This document shows positions 51,584-58,342 of a stretch of 58,342 bases of DNA, piece by piece. The stretch covers positions 1,153,958 through 1,212,299 of the forward strand of contig NC_090623.1 in NCBI RefSeq assembly GCF_004359215.1. Reading direction: 5' to 3'. Position numbers and translations under genes: made by a program. The notes beneath the pieces were generated by a model. It was not told where the DNA came from and made no database searches. It saw only the letters and a program-made list of their open reading frames with translations. The DNA comes from Bremia lactucae (taxonomy: Eukaryota > Oomycota > Peronosporomycetes > Peronosporales > Peronosporaceae). Every line of letters starts with the position of its first letter. The first letter of the stretch is position 1.

Positions 51584-53867
51584 ATGGCAAATAGGGAGCT
51601 GCTAGACGAGCGGCAGCCATTACTTGGTCCTGGAAGTTCCGGTGCACGCACTGCTGCGCTGTCTCCCAGCACAGGAAGTGCATCCGACCAATGGCGTCGT
51701 GCCATCCACCACGGCGAACAGCACCGCCGCCAGTGCACCGACGTTGTTTTTCTAGGAGTGTTTGCCACGTACTGGATTGGGATGGTGGCACTCGCGATGA
51801 CTGCCTTTTCCAAAGAAAGCAGTGTGAGTTTTGCACAAGAGATCAAAAGCGGCGTGGATTTCCAGGGCCGAGCGTGTGGCGCGCGTCAATTCGTCTACTT
51901 TCCCGACTATAAGACAAATCCCGATTTTGGCTTTTGTGTCGATTCATGTCCTCTTCGAAGTGGCGAGCTCCTGACAGTTCAATTACCTGTTAAATCCAAT
52001 ACCAAAGAGGTCAATGGATTGCAAGAGCTGCAACAAGTTCACTTCACGTCGTACGCAACTCACCATTGGGCGTACGTATGTGCCCCTGCCGAAGGTTCGT
52101 CGAGGCATGTTTTTTTTTTAAATTTTATAAAAAGATTAAAAAATGTATTGAAATACAGTTAATTCGGAACAGGTGATGATTCGGCAATTGCAAGACTCGT
52201 TCGGGCGTTTTGTCGGGGCCCTCGGGAATGTAAGGACGCGACGTGGCTCTGGCTTTAACAAGGACTGATATTGTTCTGTGCAATGTAGTGCTGGCAAGTT
52301 TTTTTAATCGCGACGGCCGTGGCGCTTTCAACGGCGGGATTGTATCTCGTATTGTTGCGCTACTGTGGTTGTGTGAGTGTCTTTTTATCGACAGTTGCGA
52401 TCGAATCGACGCTTGTGTATAGCAGTTATCGACTCTTACATGCCGCATCTGATACCGTGTCGTATGGCAACGATCCCGTGATGCTCAGTTCTCTCCAAAT
52501 CAGTGCCGTTGTCCTATGCTGCGCCGTGATTCTATTTTTTCTATATGCTGCTGTGAATCTGTCGCGACTGTTGCTTGCAGGGACGTTTATTTCCCACGCC
52601 GCACGAGCTTTGTCCGAATTGAAGCGCCTGCTTGTCCTTCCTTTCATTGCCTACGTGCTCTTACTGCTGCTCTTTGCGTGGGGAATCTTTGTCACAATTT
52701 GCCTCTTTGGAGCGGGCGACACGTTCACGCGCGTGGCCACGATTCAAGCCACGGTGCCATCTTCTTTTCAAATCGAGACCGAGTCGTTTCAAGTGAGCAT
52801 GGAGTTGCGGTGGCTTGTTGTGTATCATTTGTGGGGCATGTACTGGTCCGTGACGTTTGTGCTCGCACTATGCGAAATGATTACGGCAACGGCCATATCG
52901 CTATGGTACTTTTCTCCCGAGAATCGAATCACAGGTCGCAAAGAGTTTCAAGAGGCCGACCCAGTGTCGTATGCAGCTATTACGACGATCAAGTACCATC
53001 TTGGCACGTTAGCACTGAGCTCCAGTAGTGTGGCGCCAGTCGAGCACATTCGCTCGTTTCTATTGTACCTCGAACACAAGAACGAGTATGATGCCAATGC
53101 CTTGACTGAGTTCGTAGCCAAGTGCTGTTGCGTACGTTGAAAAGCTGCTTGCATCGTTTGAATCATTCGTGCGTGAAAACCTCATGCTGCAATTCGTATC
53201 TGTGACAAGTGTTGTAGCTGCTGCTTTAGACATTGTCTCAAGTATATTTGCAAGGAAGCCGTGTATGTCAGTGCTATTCAAGGCACGAACTTTTATACGT
53301 CGGGAAAGGTGCGGTTTTTAATAAAAGATAACGTGGTTTCTGCTAAGAAATGATGCTGCATAGCTGGCTTATACGTTAATATCCTCCAATTTATTACGCG
53401 TGGGAGCCCTCAGTCGAATTGGACATGCATCAGTACTTCTTGGAAAACTCATTGTATGCACAACAACAGGACTGATCACGTGGGTTCTTCTCGACGACGT
53501 ACGTTTCGACGCTTGTGGCAAGTACTGACGTTGATGTTTTCATTGTTTTAACGCGATTGTTGCAACTTTTGTCTGCCAAAAAGACTCCTTCACCCATTCT
53601 TTCACTTGTTGCTGTGATGCTATTCTCCTACAGCGTGGCGCACGCATTCATGACGGTAAGCGGCTAGCAACTATACTGTCTTATGTGATATAATCATTCT
53701 TACAAGGAAAACGATAGATTTACGAGACATCAATCAATATGCTGCTCATGTGCTTCACGCTGGATGAAAACTTGCACGGCGGTCGCGGAAACTCGGCTCA
53801 CGCCTCAGCTTCTTTAATACGCTCGGTCGATGACCATTTGCGACCCAAGTGGCAAACTGCTTTATAA
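51584..53867 (+). CDS. Choline transporter-like protein (SLC44/CTL family)
   Basis: My model has seven exons: 51584-52094, 52173-52229, 52299-53131, 53210-53308, 53364-53498, 53584-53655 and 53718-53867, all joining in frame to about 618 residues. Family signatures appear in order: C-T-D-V-V-F-L start before TM1, G-V-D-F-Q-G-R-A-C-G, G-F-C-V-D-S-C-P, K-Y-H-L-G-T-L-A, I-R-S-F-L-L-Y-L-E, a Cys-rich patch then S-A-I-Q-G-T-N-F, L-L-G-K-L-I-V, and the closing F-M-T-I-Y-E-T-S-I-N-M-L-L-M-C-F-T-L-D-E. Such proteins are multi-pass membrane transporters for choline or related solutes. Exon 6 start and the donor of exon 3 are the least certain points. Confidence 0.85.
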
Positions 53868-54260
53868 ATTGCCGAGTACTAGGAGCTTCGGCACCTTATG
53901 TTTAAATAATGATCTATGACTTGTTTTATTACTTTTTTATAAAGTATCTTGTGGCCAACCGAAAGTATTAACTCTTGGCGCATTAGCGTTTGCTGGCAAA
54001 CATTAATTCGATTGCAATAGGACTCGACGCAATCAATTCTTGGTAAACGGCTCATACTCGGCACATTTACTACAATTTAGAGGAACTCGTGTATCTCTAT
54101 GACTGTTTTATATGCTAAATTAAGGTTTTGTCCAAGTCTCAGGGATAACCGTTACGCCGTGATACACAGCAGCTACCTTCGTTCCAGATTCATCGTGACT
54201 AGTACCCCCATTCACTACCTTTGAATATACATTCAACTTCTCTAGAAGTAGCAAGAGATC
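53868..54260. other. Intergenic spacer
   Basis: 393 bases between two + strand host genes. No gene seen; probably terminator and promoter sequence. Confidence 0.6.
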
Positions 54261-56705
54261 ATGGCAACGTCACCATGTCGCTCTCAGTCCGAGCTCCAAT
54301 TGAATGCGTTCGAAACGACCACATTTAGAAACTCCAAGTCCGAGCCAGTACTGCAATTACCGCAGCCCACAGACAAGCCACTTCAAAATGTAGCAGCGCC
54401 GGCATACGCCTTGGATCACTTGTTGCATGTGCACGATCATCTTATCGAGTCGCCGCGTACTGCGTCATCCTCGTCACTAGTCAGTGGCGAGAGCTCCCGA
54501 GCTACAGCTCAATTTCGTAATCATAACCCGTTACGGTGCGATCATAACCGCACGATCATTTCTTCCAGTGAGAATGTCGCAATAACAAAAAACAATTTGT
54601 CTCCGAGAACATCGCCGCTTCCGCCATTGGCCGAAATCGATACAAGCTCTTCGTCTACTTTACTCGACAAGTTCCTGAATCGTCATGGCACGTCAATGCC
54701 CGAGACTTTAAAACGAAATCCTTCCACTATTATCGAAGATGAAAGGTTGCAAGCATTGAATGTGGTTGTCATGAACTCCAATCTTCCACCGCCACCGTTT
54801 GCCAACATGTACGCGTGCGAGTCCTGTCGTGAAGACATTGGATCCCTCTTGTCCAAAGGACGACATCATTGTCGAAATTGTGGCGGATCCTTTTGTGCCG
54901 AGTGCTCGACCAAAGTTATTTGTGTTCCGTATCAAGCATACGTGACTCGAGGAGCGCTTCGTGTGTGTGACGGTTGCTACCATCGCATTCAGAATTTCCA
55001 CAAACAGGTCAAAAGCACGAATGTCACGTGGAGTGGACTACAGCCTCCCGCAATTTCCGATCTTGTCAAGACATTGGAGCTCTCGGACAATGAAGAACCC
55101 GTTTCGATCTTTAATTGTGCTCTCTTTCTCGAAACAACTCCTTATTACGGCCACCTTGTGCTCACGCGCAGGCGACTGTGCTTTCTGAGCTACGTCGACG
55201 CAATCAAACGAAAAGTTGCGTACGCTCAAATTCTGTCTCTCTTGAAGCCACAGTTTTACTACATCAGTGGCCTTCAAGTCAAGACAAAGCACAAAGAAAC
55301 GTTTTTTCTAGCCGAGTTCAATGGGTTACGGGACACGTGTTTTCTTCGTCTAGATCAGCTCATTCGAGCATACCAAGAAGCGAGCAAGATTACGAGTATT
55401 GGTCCTGGAAAGAGTCCCAGCTCCACGCAACTTCGAAAAGAGGCTCTTGATCGTCGACGCTCGTACAAATTGATTACTGAGCACCTTGGGTCATCGACTT
55501 CGGGGTGTGGGGCTATATTGCATCCTTCTCTGTCGTCATCGCCTCTGTCGACGGTTGGATTTATTGATTTTGAACAGAATGATGACAAGGATTTGGCATT
55601 GCGCGAGATTATTGAAGGCGATAGCAATACAGATGATAACAAGTCTACTGCTAGTGATGAAGAACCGTTCGAACCGTTGCCACTGGATCCTTTTTTAAGC
55701 AAAATGACAGTTCTTTTGGATTGTGATATGCGTGCTGACGTCAAGCGTGTGTTTGATCTTTTGTGGACCGATGGACCCGGTCGAGAGTTCTTGCATGCGA
55801 GTTTGGAAAAAGCACGAGACATTGATATTGACATTGAATCGTGGCAAGTCATGAATCACGATGACACGGCACTGATGAGTGCCATTCAAAACGGCTTTGA
55901 AATCTCCAAAGAAAAGGACTATACACTATATCGCATCGTGCGTTCCCAACACCCACCCAAGACGTCGTTTCCAGGGCTTCCCCCGTACGCGGGATGCACG
56001 AGAACGCAGCGCTTTCGACTGGATGCGAGCTCAAACGGAGGGGACAAGTGGGATCGCTTTGTTATTACGGAAGTCAATCGCATGAGTAAAATTCCCTTTT
56101 GTGACTATTTTGAAGTTGAAATGCGTTACGTGTTTTCTCGAGATGGCAATAATTATTGTCATGTTCAAGTGGGGTTGGTTGTCAATTTCTTGAAACCAAC
56201 GTGGTTTAAAACTCAAATTAATTCATCGACTCGATCGGAATCAAAAGAGGCCGTTGAGGCGTGGGCAAAGCAGGCGATTGAGTTTCTAGAGACCCAGCAA
56301 AATCGAATTATTCCCCTGACTCCCACGGTTAAAGCACTTGTGGGGACAGATTGTTTATTTGTATCGGAATCAGATGAAAGTCGTAACCTATCAAAAAATT
56401 CAAATCTCGACCGACGGGCAAGTGCAAATTGTTTTGAACCCAACTTGAAATCCGTTCGGTTAAAGAGTGCAAATCTTGTGCAGTGGCCGCGGGCGTACGG
56501 TCAGTTGGTTTTCTTGGGCTTGCTACTCTATTGTCTTATGCTTCTTCGCGGATACCACTTTCAAATGCAACAATTTACCGACGCTACCACAAAAGTGCTG
56601 GACCACCTGCAAGAACAGCAGGCAATGATGCAAAGGCAATTTGTGGAATTCCAGCAAAGTTGTCATTTAAGTGAGACGAAAGAGTGCGTCGGACATTTCA
56701 AGTGA
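54261..56705 (+). CDS. FYVE-GRAM-VASt membrane protein (Lam/GRAMD1-like)
   Basis: 814 residues in one exon. The first 180 are Ser-rich and disordered. Residues 185-246 are a FYVE finger (C186, C189, then R-H-H-C-R-N-C-G and later C-D-G-C), which binds PI3P on endosomes; the leading WxxD is missing. Residues 281-366 form a GRAM domain (L-F-L-E-T-T-P-Y-Y-G-H-L-V-L-T, then L-C-F-L-S-Y). Residues 480-675 match the VASt (StART-like) domain of Lam/Aster sterol carriers: D-P-F-L-S-K, S-F-P-G-L-P-P-Y-A-G and the V-G-L-V-V-N-F-L-K-P-T-W end. A transmembrane segment lies at 747-765, then a short helix. It probably moves sterol or lipid between ER and endosomes. Confidence 0.85.
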   Translation: MATSPCRSQSELQLNAFETTTFRNSKSEPVLQLPQPTDKPLQNVAAPAYALDHLLHVHDHLIESPRTASSSSLVSGESSRATAQFRNHNPLRCDHNRTIISSSENVAITKNNLSPRTSPLPPLAEIDTSSSSTLLDKFLNRHGTSMPETLKRNPSTIIEDERLQALNVVVMNSNLPPPPFANMYACESCREDIGSLLSKGRHHCRNCGGSFCAECSTKVICVPYQAYVTRGALRVCDGCYHRIQNFHKQVKSTNVTWSGLQPPAISDLVKTLELSDNEEPVSIFNCALFLETTPYYGHLVLTRRRLCFLSYVDAIKRKVAYAQILSLLKPQFYYISGLQVKTKHKETFFLAEFNGLRDTCFLRLDQLIRAYQEASKITSIGPGKSPSSTQLRKEALDRRRSYKLITEHLGSSTSGCGAILHPSLSSSPLSTVGFIDFEQNDDKDLALREIIEGDSNTDDNKSTASDEEPFEPLPLDPFLSKMTVLLDCDMRADVKRVFDLLWTDGPGREFLHASLEKARDIDIDIESWQVMNHDDTALMSAIQNGFEISKEKDYTLYRIVRSQHPPKTSFPGLPPYAGCTRTQRFRLDASSNGGDKWDRFVITEVNRMSKIPFCDYFEVEMRYVFSRDGNNYCHVQVGLVVNFLKPTWFKTQINSSTRSESKEAVEAWAKQAIEFLETQQNRIIPLTPTVKALVGTDCLFVSESDESRNLSKNSNLDRRASANCFEPNLKSVRLKSANLVQWPRAYGQLVFLGLLLYCLMLLRGYHFQMQQFTDATTKVLDHLQEQQAMMQRQFVEFQQSCHLSETKECVGHFK

Positions 56706-56872
56706 CATTCGAAAATTTAGCACAAAAGGATTTTTGTTTAATCACTCAGATGATTTTCTGTTAACATATGGCGATTTAATAATGTAAAAATCTTCTTTTT
56801 TTAATTTGAAGTACCCTTTGTATACTAATATTTTTTAGTTTCTTGAAATATTTACGAGTTATTCTTAAAAAA

Positions 56873-57212
56873 TTAGGTGCATTCACATTGGAAAAGATGA
56901 CGGCTAGCGTTATCTGTAAGACGAGGTATTCAAATAATATGCTCGCCACGTAGGGGTGCACATCTACAGAGATGGCATCTATTGGTTGGCTAAAAGTATA
57001 CATATTTATTTCGATTAAATATAAATCAGTCTTAAAACTACTTCCTAGTAAACAAGTGCGCAAATGGAGCCGGATTACCGCTTCCGTGACGACACGTGTA
57101 CTAAGGTACTTAGTTCGTTGGGTGAGGTCGCTTCGGCGCCTACAAATTACCTCACTGTGCCTGGAGGTGTTGCGTAACTAGAGCGTGGCTGTTATAGTAC
57201 CGCCCGCCTAGA
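56873..57212 (+). repeat. A3 5' LTR, truncated
   Basis: It matches the reverse complement of the A2 LTR from TGCATTCACATT, through a partial palindrome (GATGACGGCTAGCGTTATC), to the end CCGCCTAGA. About 170 bases of the outer U3 are missing. Confidence 0.82.
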
Positions 57213-57214
57213 TT

Positions 57215-57232
57215 TGGTAGCACTAGTAGTCC
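57215..57232 (+). other. A3 primer-binding site
   Basis: TGGTAGCACTAGTAGTCC lies two bases after the LTR end and shares its first ten bases with the A2 site. Confidence 0.6.
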
Positions 57233-57283
57233 TTCCCACGACTCGTCTCTCTGAGAGGTTTTTTTAGAAAGGTGCTGTCGACG

Positions 57284-57531
57284 ATGGAAGAGGCAAACCA
57301 AATTGCCTTAGTTGAGGAGCAATCCTACAAAGAGCCTCGGTAACAGCTTGGAAAAAGCCGTCGGCCGAGAGGACAGATGCCACTCCCACGGAGTTGGGCA
57401 ATGCAGACGTTGTCTGCTATAAATGCGGCAAGCGCTGCCATATGATGGATCGCTGCTATGCCACGGTCGCTGCTCGGGCGAAGACGCCCAGCAATAGGAG
57501 TCCCTTCCCAAAGGGTGATGGCAAAAACTAG
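57284..57531 (+). pseudogene. A3 gag remnant with zinc knuckle
   Basis: After a frameshift, the frame ending at TAG 57529 encodes C-Y-K-C-G-K-R-C-H-M-M-D-R-C, an intact CX2CX4HX4C knuckle, followed by a short basic tail. The upstream piece from ATG 57284 matches gag just before the knuckle but lies in another frame with a stop. The capsid is absent. Confidence 0.82.
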
Positions 57532-57646
57532 CATCGACCACTGATGGTTCGAGAAACGCAGGAGCGCAGTAGGGGCGGGGTGTCCGACTGATGCGGAATC
57601 TGAATCTTCCCTAAGTTCCGAGTTGTCGAACAAATGGGTAGCATAG

Positions 57647-58342
57647 TCCCTGAGGAGGGGGAGGGTACATAAATTTCGAACCTCAACCTTGCTGGTCTAT
57701 AGCGCTCAAGTAAGAGGCTATGACCAGGTAATGACCCTCCTAGTGGATTCGGGCGCATCACAAAATTTTGTAGAACTCGCGGCTCTCAGAAAGAGACCGG
57801 CGATGCTTGAGTCGCTTTGCCAGGATCGCAAGCGAGAAGAGGCGACCGTTCGTTTAGCGAACGGCGCGCTCGTTAAGTCTGAGGGAGTTCAGGTAGAACT
57901 CGCCTTCAGCTTTAGTGACTTCTCTTGTAAAGAGAAGTTCACAGTGCTAGGAATGGAGAGTCCGTATGACCTCATCCTAGGCATGCCATGGTTGGCAAAG
58001 TACCAACCATGGATAGACTGGCGTACACGCACAGTTGCGAACTCTACGCAGGACACCGGAAAGGATGTGCTCCTGCGAGAGGCCTATGCAACTGATGTCG
58101 TGTCGAACACAGTTGAGGGTGCGTTGACGGGATGTCAAACGTCACCAATTCCTACCCAGCTCGTGGAGACTGAGGTAGTGAATAGGACGATGACAAGTAG
58201 TCATGCGTCCGAATGTCCTGCACAGAGCCGAGAGCCTGTGGCAGTAGACGGCGAGCTGACAAGAAGTCATGCGTCGCATAAACCGGCACAGTGCCAAGAG
58301 CCTGGTGCGGTTGGAAGGGGTGCGTTAGCCAGGAGTGCAACG
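57647..58342 (+). CDS. A3 retropepsin-like protease and linker (partial)
   Basis: From the codon after TAG 57644 the frame stays open to the window edge, 232 codons. It encodes L-L-V-Y-S-A-Q-V-R-G-Y, the active site T-L-L-V-D-S-G-A-S-Q-N-F, a conserved L-A-N-G region, then L-G-M-E-S-P-Y-D-L-I-L-G-M-P-W-L. A hydrophilic linker with two T-x-S-H-A-S repeats follows. The catalytic site is intact, unlike in A2 (DSGE). The frame is probably one part of a gag-pol frame interrupted by the single TAG. Confidence 0.83.

Larger units (their letters stand above)
56873..58342 (+). mobile_element. Ty3/Gypsy family A, copy A3 (5' part)
   Basis: It begins with a truncated LTR, then a primer-binding site, late gag and protease, and continues past the window. 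The gag leader and capsid are missing: only about 70 bases separate the LTR end from the segment before the zinc knuckle. It holds the best-preserved zinc knuckle and protease of family A here. Confidence 0.86.

Noticed and set aside
56776..57063. 95-codon minus-strand frame
   Set aside because: Most of it lies in the A3 LTR; a chance frame.
1..58342. tRNA or rRNA genes, and secreted RXLR or CRN effector genes
   Set aside because: I saw no cloverleaf with A and B boxes, no rRNA sequence, and no open frame with a signal peptide followed by RXLR or LFLAK motifs.

Overview
The window looks like a repeat-rich piece of an oomycete nuclear genome, most likely Peronosporales (Phytophthora or downy mildew type). 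The grounds are short GT-AG introns, closely packed host genes with oomycete-style domain fusions (RING-PX-BAR, FYVE-GRAM-VASt), and blocks of decayed Ty3/Gypsy elements with chromodomains. The species cannot be named from sequence alone. Two 100-N assembly gaps occur (18467-18566 and 30488-30587).

Layout. 1-13337 is a retrotransposon nest: family A copy A0 (+), family B copy B1 (+, 2444-7677), then family A copy A1 (-, 8163-13337). A0 and A1 form a long inverted repeat in strict register (paired positions sum to 11252) around B1. 13338-30343 is a host gene island: two tandem paralogues of a mitochondrial DUF4460/TCAIM-like protein, a VTT/TMEM41-type membrane protein, a BMT5-like rRNA methyltransferase with C2H2 fingers (cut by a gap), an unknown basic coiled-coil protein, a RING-PX-BAR protein, a JTB-like membrane protein, a CCDC137-like basic protein and a large unknown protein. 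30344-51247 is a second nest: family A copy A2 (-), a lone family B LTR, a MULE transposase pseudogene, family B copies B2 (+) and B3 (-). 51248-56872 holds a seven-exon SLC44/choline-transporter-like gene and a FYVE-GRAM-VASt lipid-transfer protein. 56873 to the end is family A copy A3 (+), whose protease frame is open to the window edge.

Most notable finding. Both Gypsy families carry a third gene on the strand opposite gag-pol. It starts just inside the 3' LTR and polypurine tract and reads back across the chromodomain to the integrase C-terminus. In both families it has a basic start, an acidic region with a shared D-x-D-P-S-L-x-V-D-Y motif, and a heptad-rich coiled coil near its end. Traces are seen in six copies of two diverged families. 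I know of antisense ORFs in some plant LTR elements, but not of this gene.

The copies also record unusual rearrangements: a family-B-like gag fragment inserted antisense in the integrase region of A0 and A1, a microinversion inside A2 reverse transcriptase, a clean RNase H deletion in B3, a gag-to-integrase deletion in A1, LTRs of two different subtypes on the same element, and repeated loss of sequence directly after the 5' LTR. No copy appears autonomous.
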